From NCBI RefSeq assembly GCF_003865135.1, contig NZ_BHZC01000001.1, positions 2,790,001-2,854,000 of the forward strand: a DNA stretch of 64,000 nucleotides. Reading direction: 5' to 3'. Shown piece after piece: positions 21,101-29,283 of this stretch. Numbering within the stretch: position 1 is the stretch's first letter; each line of letters opens with the position of its first letter. The notes under the pieces were generated by a model. That model worked only from the letters and a program-made list of their open reading frames with translations. It made no database searches and was not told the origin of the DNA. Both the position numbers and the translations under genes were made by a program. The stretch is from Streptomyces chrestomyceticus JCM 4735. Lineage in GTDB: Bacteria; Actinomycetota; Actinomycetes; Streptomycetales; Streptomycetaceae.

Positions 21101-21723
21101 TGCCGGCCCAGCGGCTTGAGCTGCCGCCGCAGCTCGTCGGTGAGATCCTGGACGCGCGCCAGGTTCGCCTTCATCGCCTCCAGCTTCCGCAGCGCCTTCT
21201 CCTTGCGCTTGCGGTGCTTGAGGACGCCGGCCGCCTCCTCGATGAAGGCGCGGCGCCCCATGGGGTCGGCGTGCAGGACGGAGTCGAGCTGGCCCTGCCC
21301 GACGATGACGTGCATCTCCCGGCCGATGCCGGAGTCCGAGAGCAGCTCCTGGATGTCCAGGAGGCGGCAGGTGTCCCCGTTGAGCTGGTACTCGCTGCCG
21401 CCGTTGCGGAACATCGTCCGCGTGATGGTGACCTCGGCGTAGTCGATGGGCAGGGCGCCGTCGGAGTTGTCGATGGTCAGCGAGACCTCGGCGCGGCCCA
21501 GCGGCGGCCGGCCGGTCGTCCCGGCGAAGATCACGTCTTCCATCTTGCCGCCGCGCAGCGACTTGGCGCCCTGCTCGCCCATGACCCAGGACAGGGCGTC
21601 GACGACATTGGACTTGCCCGACCCGTTGGGGCCCACGACACAGGTGATGCCGGGTTCAAAACGCAGTGTCGTGGCGGAGGCGAAGGATTTGAATCCTCGC
21701 AGTGTCAGGCTCTTGAGATGCAC
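18172..21723 (-). CDS. smc: Chromosome segregation protein SMC
   Basis: An 1183-residue condensin ATPase that, with ScpA and ScpB, organises and separates chromosomes. It has the N-terminal Walker A GPNGSGKSNVVDALSWVMGE (about residue 33), long coiled coils (residues 170-500 and 670-1010, rich in Ala, Glu, Arg), a central hinge around 510-660, and the C-terminal head with LLSGGERSLTAVALL and VMDEVEAALDD. The length is normal for Streptomyces. The start is ATG 21723 (MHLKSLTLRGFKSF). Between smc and the coiled-coil gene upstream lies a terminator hairpin, so smc probably has its own promoter. Confidence 0.97.
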   Translation of the reverse strand: MHLKSLTLRGFKSFASATTLRFEPGITCVVGPNGSGKSNVVDALSWVMGEQGAKSLRGGKMEDVIFAGTTGRPPLGRAEVSLTIDNSDGALPIDYAEVTITRTMFRNGGSEYQLNGDTCRLLDIQELLSDSGIGREMHVIVGQGQLDSVLHADPMGRRAFIEEAAGVLKHRKRKEKALRKLEAMKANLARVQDLTDELRRQLKPLGRQAAVARRAAVIQADLRDARLRLLADDLVSLREALRAEIADEAALKQRKETAEQRLKEATRREAALEEEVRTLTPRLQRAQQTYYELSQLAERVRGTVSLADARVKSATAAPPEERRGRDPEDLEREAARVREQEAELEAALEAASRALEDTVEHRAALERQLADEERRLRDAARAMADRREGLARLHGQVTAARGRAASAQAEIGRLAAARDEAQQRAAHAQQQYETLKAEVDGLDADDADLSRQHEAAKQDLADAEAALSAARDAQTAAERQRAAVSARHEALALGLRRKDGTGALLGAADRLTGLLGPAAELLTVAPGHEVPVAAALGAAADAVAVADPATAAEAIRLLRKEDAGRAAMVLGAGPETSLDVDSGGLPLAAELVSGPEELLRSVRWLLRGVVVVGSLEDAEELVASRPELTAVTAEGDVLGAHFAQGGSAGAPTLLEVQASVDEAAAEAAELGERCAELTAAHEAARQRRDACARLAEEAGERRSAADRAKSRVAGDLGRLGGQARGAADEAERSAAAAAKAEEALERATEEAEELAARLAVAEEEPGDEEPDTSVRDRLAADGANARQTEMEARLQARTHEERVKALAGRADGLDRAARAEREARARAEQRRARARHEAAVASAVASGARQLLAHIEVSVVRAEEERLAAELAKQEREQALVAERNASRELKGELDKLTDSVHRGEVLGAEKRLRIEQLEAKALEELGVEPAALAAEYGPDQPVPPSPAAQGEELPEDPEHPRNRPVPYVRAEQEQRLKAAERAYQQLGKVNPLALEEFAALEERHQFLSEQLEDLKKTRTDLLRVVKEVDERVEQVFTEAFHDTAREFEGVFARLFPGGEGRLVLTDPDHMLTTGLDVEARPPGKKVKRLSLLSGGERSLTAVALLVSIFKARPSPFYVMDEVEAALDDTNLQRLIGIMEELQESSQLIVITHQKRTMEVADALYGVSMQGDGVSKVISQRLR

Positions 21724-21932
21724 GCCGTTGGACTCTACCGCCCGCCCCCTGCCCGGAGCCGCCCCGGCACGAGGGCCCGGAGCGGCCGCCCGTACACGGG
21801 GCGCGCGGCCGCACCCCCGTACGCCTGTGCTCCTCGCGGCGGTGTGATTTCGGTTTCGTTGCTGAAGGTGCAGGGCACATCAGACGGTGAGGGCCGACCG
21901 GGAACCGAACAGAAAAGCAACGGAAAACGACG

Positions 21933-21954
21933 AAGGGACGCCGAAGCGTCCCTT
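21933..21954. terminator. Terminator hairpin upstream of smc
   Basis: AAGGGACGC and its exact complement flank a CGAA loop. It is placed to end transcription of the small gene at 22017-22223 before smc. Confidence 0.75.
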
Positions 21955-22016
21955 GAAGATCTTGCTAGCGGTGCCTCAAGCGGCTGGCGAACAGCCCGTC
22001 GGCCCCGGGGGTGGGG

Positions 22017-22223
22017 TCAGGTGAGCGCGGGCTCCGCCTGGGGTACGTCGATGCCGTCGAGCATCGAGTCGTCGTGACGTGCGGCAGCGGACAGCATGTC
22101 GTTTTCGGCCTGCATCCGGATGAGTTCGGATTCGAGGTCCTGGACGCGCTGCTGAAGCCGTCGCATCTCGGAGAGGACTCGGGGGTCGGAGCCGCCGACG
22201 TAACCGAGAAGCGCCTTTGCCAT
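22017..22223 (-). CDS. Small conserved coiled-coil protein
   Basis: A 68-residue hypothetical protein starting MAKALLGYVGGSDPRVLSEM at ATG 22223 behind GGAGGA; the longer frame to 22301 has no such site. After the start comes a heptad-like helix (MRRLQQRVQDLESELIRMQA) and an acidic tail ending DVPQAEPALT. I recall a similar small protein in this place in other streptomycetes, but know no function. The helix suggests dimerisation. It lies between acyP and smc on the same strand. Confidence 0.8.
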   Translation of the reverse strand: MAKALLGYVGGSDPRVLSEMRRLQQRVQDLESELIRMQAENDMLSAAARHDDSMLDGIDVPQAEPALT

Positions 22224-22604
22224 GATGGATGGTCCTCCACACTGAGTGACCGACCGAAGCGGTGTGGGTCGTGAGGGATTCGCACCCGCGGTGCTTGTCA
22301 TTATCCTGCGAGCTCAATGCCAAACAGCTAAGGTGCGCGGGGCTTCCAGAGTCTCACCAAAAGGTTTGAGGGTCAACACGATCACGCCCCGTATCCTTGG
22401 GCGCCCGGGAGTCCGCGGCCGCGGCAACGCCGGACCGGCTCCCCAGAAAAGCGCCTCGGGGGCGTGGAGATCATCCTTACAGCGGCAGCCTTCCACGGGT
22501 CGGCCGAGTTGGCAACCACCAGGTCATGACTGCAGTGTGCATCTGACGGGGACACGTGAAACCGGCCCCGCGTCCGGTTCCCGGATACCGCGCGCCGCAC
22601 CGGG
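22224..22604. other. Gap between acyP and the small coiled-coil gene
   Basis: About 380 bases with no credible gene in any frame. The part next to 22224 must carry the promoter of the small gene (AT-richer at 22300-22340). I saw no obvious hairpin terminator for acyP and nothing else. Confidence 0.5.
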
Positions 22605-22886
22605 TCAGCGGATCGCGAATCCGTCGTAACCGCCCCGCGGAGTGTCCCAGATCTCACCCACCCCCTCGACCCGTCCGGGCGTGTCGCCGGTGCGCAGCCA
22701 CTCCAGAAGCTCCTCGCACCGTTCGCGGGGTCCCTCGGCGACGACCTGGACCCGGCCGTCCTCCAGATTGAGGGCGAAGCCCGTGAGGCCGCCGATCCGC
22801 AGGGCGTTGGCCCGGGTGAACCACCGGAAGCCGACTCCTTGGACCCGGCCGCGCACCCAGGCGGTCAGGCGGACATCTTCGTTCAT
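22605..22886 (-). CDS. acyP: Acylphosphatase
   Basis: A 93-residue cytoplasmic enzyme hydrolysing acyl phosphates such as acetyl phosphate. The acylphosphatase signature [17 protein letters not shown] (residues 12-28) holds the catalytic Arg, and [17 protein letters not shown] holds the catalytic Asn. The length is normal. ATG start at 22886. It is monocistronic as far as can be seen. Confidence 0.95.
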   Translation of the reverse strand: MNEDVRLTAWVRGRVQGVGFRWFTRANALRIGGLTGFALNLEDGRVQVVAEGPRERCEELLEWLRTGDTPGRVEGVGEIWDTPRGGYDGFAIR

Positions 22887-23021
22887 GTCTGCACGTTAAC
22901 CGGCCAATTGCTCGGCGGGCACATCGGCCCCACACGTCATGGCGTACAGTCGCCCGGCAACGAGACTCACCCTTACGAGTGAGGCACGTTGACGCTCGTG
23001 TGGACAGAAGGAAGGCAGTGG

Positions 23022-23971
23022 ATGGGCCGCCATCGACGCTCCGCTCCCGCATCACCCGAAGCCGCCGGAGCCACGGACCGGGCCGGAAGCCTGGCCGCCG
23101 CACCTCCCGCGCCCGCGGGCCCCGCGCACTCCGGCCGCCATCGCGGCGACCGCCCCGCGCGCGACCGCCGCTCCGCCCCGGTCCGCACCGGGCTGCTCGG
23201 CGCTTCGGCCGCCGTGGCGATGGGCGCGGTCGCCGTCGCCTCGGGCCTGCTGCCCGGCGGCAGCCAGTACGACTGGGGCGGCAGCGGCGGCTCCGGCGAA
23301 CGGGTGCGCGCCGACGCCCTGCCGCACACGACACCGCGCGACGCGGCGTCCGTGTCGCCCACGGACCGGGGCGCCGGACAGGCCAGCCGCGGCGAGCCCC
23401 GGCCCGGCCTCCCGGACCGGGCACGCCCCACGTCCTCCGCCGCCCCGCCGACCACCCCGGCCCCCGGCAGCCGTCCACGCCCGCCGCGGACACCGCTCCC
23501 GACCGGGACCGCACGCAGCGGCCGGACCGTACGACGACCACCCCCGCGCCCCCGAAGAGCACCCCGACCGCCTCCGCCGCACCGGGCACCCCGCCCTCCA
23601 CCGCCGAGTCGCAGGTGGTGGGCCTGGTCAATCAGGAGCGCGCGAAGGCCGGCTGCTCACCGGTGACCGCCGACCGTGAACTGGGCGACCTGGCCCGGAA
23701 GTTCAGCGAGGACATGGCGCGCCGCGGCTTCTTCGACCACACCGACCCGGACGGCCGCAGCCCGTGGGACCGGGCCAAGCAGGCGGGCATAGAGGACCTG
23801 GGCGGCGAGAACATAGCGCGCGGCCAGGCCGACGCCCACGCGGTGATGAACACCTGGATGCACAGCTCCGGCCACCGCGCCAACATACTGAACTGCGAGT
23901 ACAAGACCTTGGGGGTCGGAGCGCACTTCGGCCGGGGCGGCCCGTGGTGGACGCAGGACTTCGGGTTCTGA
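23022..23971 (+). CDS. Exported CAP-domain (SCP-like) protein, apparent frameshift
   Basis: ATG 23022 (MGRHRRSAP, behind AAGGAAG) opens a frame with a basic N-terminus and a single transmembrane or signal segment, TGLLGASAAVAMGAVAVASG. A Pro/Thr-rich linker follows and the frame drifts into Arg/Pro nonsense. The C-terminal CAP domain is in another frame ending at 23971: VVGLVNQERAKAGC, DHTDPDGRSPWDRAKQAG, GENIARG, MHSSGHRANILN. One C missing from the run at 23461-23465 would rejoin the halves. CAP proteins of this type are cell-surface or secreted and of unclear function. An assembly error is likelier than a true pseudogene, since the CAP domain looks well kept. Confidence 0.82.
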
Positions 23972-24072
23972 GGTTTCTCAAGCCGACCTTTGCGAGTTCT
24001 TCTGAATCGCGTCTGGATGGCTGTCAGTGATCCCTTGTTCCTTCCCTAAGCAGCCACATCGATCTTGGGCGC

Positions 24073-24543
24073 TCAGCCACTGACCCCGCCGCCCTCCGGC
24101 GCTGGAGGCTCATCCGGATTGAACGTCTGATAGAAGCCGAGCCCGCACATGATCAACGACATAGTCAGAAGAGCGGCGAACAGGGACCAGGACCACCAAG
24201 CCCCAGGGAGCGTCAGCAGCCACAGCAGCGGGAAGGCTAGGATGACGATGAGGACCACAGCGCCGAGGCTGGCCCAATTTCTGCGATGCTCGACATACTT
24301 GGTCTGACGAGCGGTTACGGCAGCTACCTGTCGCCTCACCAGGACTTCCAACTGAGCGATCTCGTGCTCCCAGGCGTTGCGATCATCGCCTCGGAGCTCA
24401 CCGAGAAGCGTTCGGTTCCTTTCGAGATCAGCGGCCAAACGAGCATCTCTACGGTTCTGGATCATGCCAGTCACCAGTGGTCCCGCTGCTGCGGCAAGCA
24501 CAACCCCAACGCCACCAAGAATCGGTGTCAGCACTGTAGTCAC
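24073..24543 (-). CDS. Hypothetical membrane protein with coiled coil
   Basis: A 156-residue protein, not recognised. An N-terminal hydrophobic segment (LTPILGGVGVVLAAAAGPLV) is followed by a charged helix about 60 residues long, then two more transmembrane segments (VVLIVILAFPLLWLLTL and FAALLTMSLIMCGLGF) and a short Pro-rich tail. GTG start at 24543. Its codon use is visibly less GC-biased than that of its neighbours (many A/T third positions), which suggests recent acquisition. Confidence 0.7.
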   Translation of the reverse strand: MTTVLTPILGGVGVVLAAAAGPLVTGMIQNRRDARLAADLERNRTLLGELRGDDRNAWEHEIAQLEVLVRRQVAAVTARQTKYVEHRRNWASLGAVVLIVILAFPLLWLLTLPGAWWSWSLFAALLTMSLIMCGLGFYQTFNPDEPPAPEGGGVSG

Positions 24544-24804
24544 GCGTCCCCCGCCCTATCTGTTCAAGCCACCTCCCACGTTCGCGGGAGTTGGAGGCAC
24601 CCTAGAGGGCACCACTGACAGCGCCACGCGGGCATTTCTGTCTGCACTGGCATCCAGGCGCCAGCAGAACAGGCACTGACGGCGAGCTTGACTTGCATCG
24701 ACGATATAACCGCAGGCCACAACACTGCTCGGCTACGGCACCACAGGCCACGATGTCACCGGGCGCCTGTGCCCTTCGCGTCGAGCCGCTCCGCCGCCCG
24801 CGGC

Positions 24805-25035
24805 TCAGCCTTCCTCCGGAAGGCTGTCCCACTCCTCCCCGTCGCGGTAGAGCTCGTAGCCGTGTTCGGCGGCGATCTCCTCCGCCTGGGCGCGGCTGTG
24901 CACCGTGACCTCGTGCCGCTCGCTGACGACCTCGCCGTGTACGCCGCCTTCTTCGACCACCTCGATCGCGTGTGTCTCGTACACGACGCTGCCGGGCGCC
25001 GTCGAGCTCCAGACCAGATGCATACTCGTCGCCAT
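24805..25035 (-). CDS. Small acidic hypothetical protein
   Basis: A 76-residue protein starting at ATG 25035 (MATSMHLVWSST) behind GGAGG seven bases upstream. It is rich in Glu, Val and His and alternates beta-like strands (VVYETHAIEVVEEGG, SERHEVTVHSRAQAEEIAAE). It has no signal peptide or recognised domain. Confidence 0.7.
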   Translation of the reverse strand: MATSMHLVWSSTAPGSVVYETHAIEVVEEGGVHGEVVSERHEVTVHSRAQAEEIAAEHGYELYRDGEEWDSLPEEG

Positions 25036-25217
25036 CGGATCCCAACCTCCGAAGGTATGGCCCCCTGGCTACAGGGTCGCATCTCCATCCGTACGAAAGC
25101 ACGCGTATGCGGGTGGGTCGGCGTGTACGTGTCCCCGCGTACGGACGGCACACCCGGGGCGGAGCGCGCGGGGCGGGCGCGCGCCGTACCCGCGAGCGCC
25201 CGGCACCGGCGGCCCCG

Positions 25218-25826
25218 TCAGGCGCCGACGGCGGCGCGGCCGGCGGCGAAGAGCGCGGCCTGGCCGGCGACGCGGCGGCCGAGGTGCTCGGCGGTCGCGA
25301 GGTCGGCCTTGTGGACGCCGTCGGGGCCGCGGTCGTTGTCGGTCTGCGCGGCGGCACCCAGGAAGAAGCCGAGGCGGTTGAGGTCGTTCTCGGAGGCGGT
25401 GGTGGCGTTCCAGCCGGGCAGCAGGCCGAGGTTGACCCAGTGCATGCCGTGCTGGGCGGCCAGCACGGAGAAGAACTGCAGGGTGTGCAGCTTGTCGCCG
25501 CTCTTGGAGGCGGAATTGGTGAAGCCCGCCGCGAGCTTGTCCTGCCAGGCGCGGGTCGCCCAGCGCTTGGCGGTGGCCTCGGCGAAGACGTGGAAGGCGC
25601 CGGACGCGGTGCCCATGTAGGTCGGCGAGCCGAAGACGATCGCGTCGGCGGCGTCGAGCAGGTCCCACTGGGCCTCGGTGATCGCGTCGACCTTGATCAG
25701 GTGGACGGTCGCGCCGGTGTCGGCGGCGCCGGCGCGTACGGCCTCGGCGAGCACCGCGGTGTGGCCGTAGCCGGAGTGGTACGCGACGGCGACGACGGGG
25801 GTGGTGGCGGGGGCGGGCGTGGACAT
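25218..25826 (-). CDS. Flavodoxin-fold NAD(P)H:quinone oxidoreductase family protein
   Basis: A 202-residue WrbA/flavodoxin-like protein expected to bind FMN and reduce quinones or related electrophiles. It starts at ATG 25826 (MSTPAPATT) behind GAGGAG. The FMN-phosphate loop is AYHSGYGHTAVLAEAV (about residues 15-30), then FGSPTYMGTASGAFHVF and GFTNSASKSGDK. It is divergent from an HxlR regulator; the pairing predicts redox- or quinone-responsive control. Confidence 0.85.
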   Translation of the reverse strand: MSTPAPATTPVVAVAYHSGYGHTAVLAEAVRAGAADTGATVHLIKVDAITEAQWDLLDAADAIVFGSPTYMGTASGAFHVFAEATAKRWATRAWQDKLAAGFTNSASKSGDKLHTLQFFSVLAAQHGMHWVNLGLLPGWNATTASENDLNRLGFFLGAAAQTDNDRGPDGVHKADLATAEHLGRRVAGQAALFAAGRAAVGA

Positions 25827-25883
25827 GGAAGGGCTCCTCGGTGTGCGGCCGTGCGGCGGGGTGCGGCGCGGCTCGATAACCAA

Positions 25884-25926
25884 AGGAAAGCACTAACTAA
25901 AAGAAAGCACAATCGCCGAGTTAGCG
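25884..25926. promoter_or_regulatory. Candidate HxlR operator in divergent promoter
   Basis: AT-rich intergenic segment with a direct repeat (GGAAAGCAC at 25884-25892 and AGAAAGCAC at 25902-25910) and an inverted TAACT/AGTTA-type element (25894-25898 and 25919-25923). The position between the reductase and regulator genes suits autoregulation; this is inference. Confidence 0.45.
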
Positions 25927-25950
25927 CTGTGCGGGAGTAGGCTTGCGTGT

Positions 25951-26376
25951 ATGGCGAATCAGGGCAGCCCGCAGGAGGTTCCGGCGTGCGGGACGGAAGC
26001 GGCGACGGAGGAGGCGTTCAACGTCTTCGCGCGCACGTGTCCGTCGCGCGACACCCTCAAGCACGTCACCGACCGGTGGGGCGGCCTGACGCTGGGCGCA
26101 CTGCACCAGGGCACGTTCCGCTTCAACGAACTGCGGCGGCAGGTCGACGGGGTCAGCGAGAAGATGCTGTCCCAGACCCTGCACGCCCTGGAACGCGACG
26201 GGCTGGTCCACCGCGAGGCCCAGCAGACCAACCCGCCACGGGTGGACTACGCCCTGACCTCGCTGGGACGCGAGGTGGCCGAGCGGTTGCTGGGGCTCAT
26301 CGAGCTGGTGGAGCACCGTATGCCGGAGGTACTGGCGGCGCGGGAGCGCTACGACGCGGCGCGCGCGGACGCCTGA
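25951..26376 (+). CDS. HxlR-family transcriptional regulator
   Basis: A 141-residue winged-helix regulator. The HxlR core is clear: CPSRDTLKHVTDRWGGLTLGAL, then RFNELRRQVDGVSEKMLSQT (recognition helix) and LERDGLVHREAQ with VDYALTSLG (wing). The Cys at position 13 and the one in TCPSRD, just before the HTH, correspond to the redox-sensing Cys of YodB/HypR-like members, so thiol sensing is plausible. It is divergent from the quinone reductase gene, its likely target. Confidence 0.88.
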   Translation: MANQGSPQEVPACGTEAATEEAFNVFARTCPSRDTLKHVTDRWGGLTLGALHQGTFRFNELRRQVDGVSEKMLSQTLHALERDGLVHREAQQTNPPRVDYALTSLGREVAERLLGLIELVEHRMPEVLAARERYDAARADA

Positions 26377-26437
26377 GGCAGCGGGTGTCCGGTACGGCTA
26401 CGGGCGCGGCGGGTGCCGGATACGGGCGCGGGTGCGG

Positions 26438-26497
26438 CGGTCACCCGGTACGGCCCTACGGGCGCGGCGGTCGCCCGGTACGGCCCTACGGGCGCGG
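26438..26497. repeat. Two 30-bp direct repeats overlapping the mutM 3' end
   Basis: 26438-26467 and 26468-26497 are identical except at one position (TCACCC against TCGCCC). The second copy includes the last twelve bases of mutM, so the repeat looks like a duplication of the gene end. Confidence 0.8.
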
Positions 26498-27346
26498 CGG
26501 CCGCTGGCAGCGCGGGCAGAAGTAGCTGGAGCGGTTCATCCAGGGGCGGCGGCGCATGGCCGTGCCGCAGCGCCGGCACGGCTCGTCCTCGCGCCCGTAC
26601 GCGTCCAGCGACCGATCGAAGTAGCCCGACTCGCCGTTCACGTTGACGTAGAGGCTGTCGAAGCTGGTGCCGCCGACGGCGAGCGCGGCGCTCATCACGT
26701 CGCGGATGTGGCCGAGCAACTCGGTGGTGCGGGGGCGGGTGAGGGTGGCGGTCGGGCGGTCGTAGTGCAGCCGGGAGCGCCACAGGGCTTCGTCGGCGTA
26801 GATGTTGCCGACCCCGCTGATCAGCGACTGGTCCAGCAGCGCGCGCTTGACGGTGGTGCGGCGGCGGCGCAGCGCGTCGTGGAAGGCGGCGTCGTCGAAG
26901 GCCGGGTCGAGCGGGTCGCGGGCGATGTGCGCGATGACGTCGGGGAGCCCTTCGAGGTCGCCGGGAACGGCGTCGTGCAGCGACAGCCCGCCGAAGGTGC
27001 GCTGGTCGACGAAGCGCAGTTCGGTGCCGGCGTCGTCGTCGAAGGTGAAGCGGACGCGCAGGTGCTTCTCGTCGGGGGCGTCCTGCGGCTGGACCAGGAG
27101 CTGCCCGCTCATGCCCAGGTGGGCCAGGACGGACAGGCCGTCGGTGACCGGGAGCCAGAGGTACTTGCCGCGGCGCCGGGCCTCGCCGATGCGCTGCCCC
27201 CGCAGGCGCGTCGCGAAGTCGACGGCTCCGGCGGTGTGCCGCCGTACGGCCCTCGGGTGCAGGACCTCGACGGCGTCGACGGTACGGCCCCGCACCCACC
27301 GCTCCAGTCCGCGGCGTACGACCTCGACCTCGGGCAGCTCGGGCAC
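26486..27346 (-). CDS. mutM: Formamidopyrimidine-DNA glycosylase MutM
   Basis: Base-excision repair enzyme removing 8-oxoguanine and FapyG. The catalytic N-terminus must be Pro after the initiator, so the GTG at 27346 (giving [10 protein letters not shown]) is chosen over the ATG at 27361; GAGGAG lies upstream. The 286-residue protein has the H2TH region ([19 protein letters not shown]) and a C-terminal zinc finger [11 protein letters not shown]...[10 protein letters not shown]. It is followed upstream on the same strand by rnc, as in other streptomycetes. Confidence 0.96.
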   Translation of the reverse strand: MPELPEVEVVRRGLERWVRGRTVDAVEVLHPRAVRRHTAGAVDFATRLRGQRIGEARRRGKYLWLPVTDGLSVLAHLGMSGQLLVQPQDAPDEKHLRVRFTFDDDAGTELRFVDQRTFGGLSLHDAVPGDLEGLPDVIAHIARDPLDPAFDDAAFHDALRRRRTTVKRALLDQSLISGVGNIYADEALWRSRLHYDRPTATLTRPRTTELLGHIRDVMSAALAVGGTSFDSLYVNVNGESGYFDRSLDAYGREDEPCRRCGTAMRRRPWMNRSSYFCPRCQRPPRP

Positions 27347-27502
27347 GGCTCTCCTCGTCATGGGATGTCCGCCGCGAGCGCGCGGGGACGCGGTACGGAT
27401 GGTGCGCGCCGCCCCGGGGGCGGACGGTACGGCCCCCGCAAAGCACTGCCCGGCCGCCCTCCCCTACGGGGGTGGACGACCGGGAGTGACGACCTCTGCG
27501 GC

Positions 27503-28330
27503 TCAGCCGGAAACGGGCGGCTCCCCCGCCGGGGGAACCACGGGCTCCCCGGCCGGCGGGACGTCCGCGGCCTTCTCGGCCGCTTCGTCCGCCGCCGCGC
27601 GGATCGCCCGCCAGGCGGACTCGGCCGCCTGCTGCTCGGCTTCCTTCTTGCTGCGGCCGGTGCCGGTGCCGTACGAGACACCACCGACGCGGGCAGCAGC
27701 AGTGAAGGTCTTCTCGTGGTCCGGACCGGTCTCGCTGACCAGGTACTCCGGGACACCGAGACCTTCGGTCGCGGTCAGTTCCTGGAGGCTGGTCTTCCAG
27801 TCCAGGCCGGCCCCGAGGCCGGCGGACTTCTCGATGAGCGGGTCGAAGAGCCGGTGCACCAGCTCGCCGGCCGCTTCGAGGCCCTGGTCGAGATAGACCG
27901 CGCCGATCACCGCTTCCAGGGTGTCGGCCAGGATGGACGCCTTGTTCCGGCCTCCGGTGCCCTCTTCGCCCCGGCCGAGGCGGATGAAGGCGCCGAGGTC
28001 GAGGCCGCGGCCCACCTCGGCGAGTGCGCGCGAGTTGACCACCGCGGCCCGCAGCTTGGCCAACTGGCCTTCGGGCAGGTCGGGGTGGGTGCGGTACAGC
28101 GTGTCCGTGACCACCAGGCCGAGCACCGAGTCCCCGAGGAACTCCAGCCGCTCGTTGGTGGGCAGACCGCCGTTCTCGTACGCGTACGAGCGGTGCGTCA
28201 GCGCACGCACCAGAAGGGCGGACTCGAGGTGGTACCCGAGCCGCCCTTCCAGAAGCGTGTGGGACGAGGCCGTGTCCGCCGTTGCCGTGTCGGCCCCGCG
28301 CTTGCGGGGTGACGTAGGGGCGTCTGACAT
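27503..28330 (-). CDS. rnc: Ribonuclease III
   Basis: Double-strand-specific endoribonuclease for rRNA and mRNA processing; the S. coelicolor homologue (AbsB) also controls antibiotic production. The 275-residue form starts at ATG 28330; GTG 28342 is an alternative. The catalytic signature [15 protein letters not shown] lies near residue 65, the second acidic site [13 protein letters not shown] near residue 137, and the C-terminal dsRBD has [21 protein letters not shown] Pro-rich tail follows. It lies 19 bases downstream of rpmF. Confidence 0.96.
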   Translation of the reverse strand: MSDAPTSPRKRGADTATADTASSHTLLEGRLGYHLESALLVRALTHRSYAYENGGLPTNERLEFLGDSVLGLVVTDTLYRTHPDLPEGQLAKLRAAVVNSRALAEVGRGLDLGAFIRLGRGEEGTGGRNKASILADTLEAVIGAVYLDQGLEAAGELVHRLFDPLIEKSAGLGAGLDWKTSLQELTATEGLGVPEYLVSETGPDHEKTFTAAARVGGVSYGTGTGRSKKEAEQQAAESAWRAIRAAADEAAEKAADVPPAGEPVVPPAGEPPVSG

Positions 28331-28349
28331 AGAGCCTGTCACCAGCCGA

Positions 28350-28523
28350 TCAGACCTCGAGGACCTGTCGCTTGTTGTAGGTGCCGCAGCTCGGGCACGC
28401 GATGTGCTGCTGCTTCGGCTCGTGGCAGCGCTCGCACGCCACCAGGGTGGGGACCGCAGCCTTCCACTGCGACCGGCGGTGGCGCGTGTTGCTGCGCGAC
28501 ATCTTCCGCTTCGGAACAGCCAC
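28350..28523 (-). CDS. rpmF: 50S ribosomal protein L32
   Basis: A 57-residue protein, GTG start at 28523 behind AGGAG. It begins [20 protein letters not shown] and holds the zinc-binding Cys pairs CERC and CPSC, the C+ form of L32. It is directly downstream of the DUF177 gene, the standard bacterial yceD-rpmF pair. Confidence 0.96.
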   Translation of the reverse strand: MAVPKRKMSRSNTRHRRSQWKAAVPTLVACERCHEPKQQHIACPSCGTYNKRQVLEV

Positions 28524-28525
28524 GG

Positions 28526-29197
28526 CTACTTCTCCTGCTTCTCGTCGACGCCCGCTTCGGCGCCGCCCATGTTGTCCTTCTCGCCGGCCGGGTCGGTGGC
28601 GAGTCCCTGCAGTGCCGCCCAACGGATGTCGACGGCGTCGTGGTGGTGGTCCGGGTCGTCCGCGAGCCGCGCCCCGCACTGGGAGCACAGGCCCGGACAG
28701 TCGTCCTGGCACACCGGCTGCATCGGCAGTGCGAGCACCACCGCATCACGCAGCACGGGTTCGAGGTCGAACAGGTCGTCCTCTAGGAAGAGCGTGTCCT
28801 CCTCTTCCTCGGCGTCGTCGCCGGGCTCCGCGGTGCGGTTCCTGGCGTCGGCGTCGGGGTAGGAGAACATCTCCTGGAAGTCCGCTACGAGCTCGCGCTC
28901 CAGCGGCTCCAGACACCTTACGCACTCCCCCTGGACCGATGCACGGCCGGTGCCTGTGACAAGCACCCCGTCCATGACGGACTCCAGGCGGAAGTCGAGT
29001 TCCACCGGCGCGCCCACGGGCACTCCGATGACCTCGTTGCCGAGGTCCCGGGGGGCCTCGACGGTGCGGGAGAGCCGCTGCAGCGCACCGGGACGACGTC
29101 CCAGATCGCGCGTGTCGAACACGAGCGGGGAACGGTGGTCGAGGCGGGCGTTGATGGCTTCCTGCTTTCTACGCTGACGTACGAGCCGCCCCGTCAC
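28526..29197 (-). CDS. DUF177/YceD-family protein
   Basis: A conserved protein always next to rpmF; YceD proteins are linked to 23S rRNA accumulation. Conserved parts are [40 protein letters not shown] and [19 protein letters not shown] (Cys-rich, possibly metal-binding), with an acidic stretch ([15 protein letters not shown]) between. The start is uncertain. GTG 29197 has no ribosome site. Homology begins near residue 15, where an ATC codon at 29155 follows AGGA. It overlaps no neighbour, and rpmF starts two bases downstream. Confidence 0.85.
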   Translation of the reverse strand: MTGRLVRQRRKQEAINARLDHRSPLVFDTRDLGRRPGALQRLSRTVEAPRDLGNEVIGVPVGAPVELDFRLESVMDGVLVTGTGRASVQGECVRCLEPLERELVADFQEMFSYPDADARNRTAEPGDDAEEEEDTLFLEDDLFDLEPVLRDAVVLALPMQPVCQDDCPGLCSQCGARLADDPDHHHDAVDIRWAALQGLATDPAGEKDNMGGAEAGVDEKQEK

Positions 29198-29283
29198 CGA
29201 GAGGCGACCGGGCAGCAGAGATCGCGGACGTACACGCGACCGAAGAGCCAGGATACTGGAACGGTCCCGATAGGCCCAATCCG

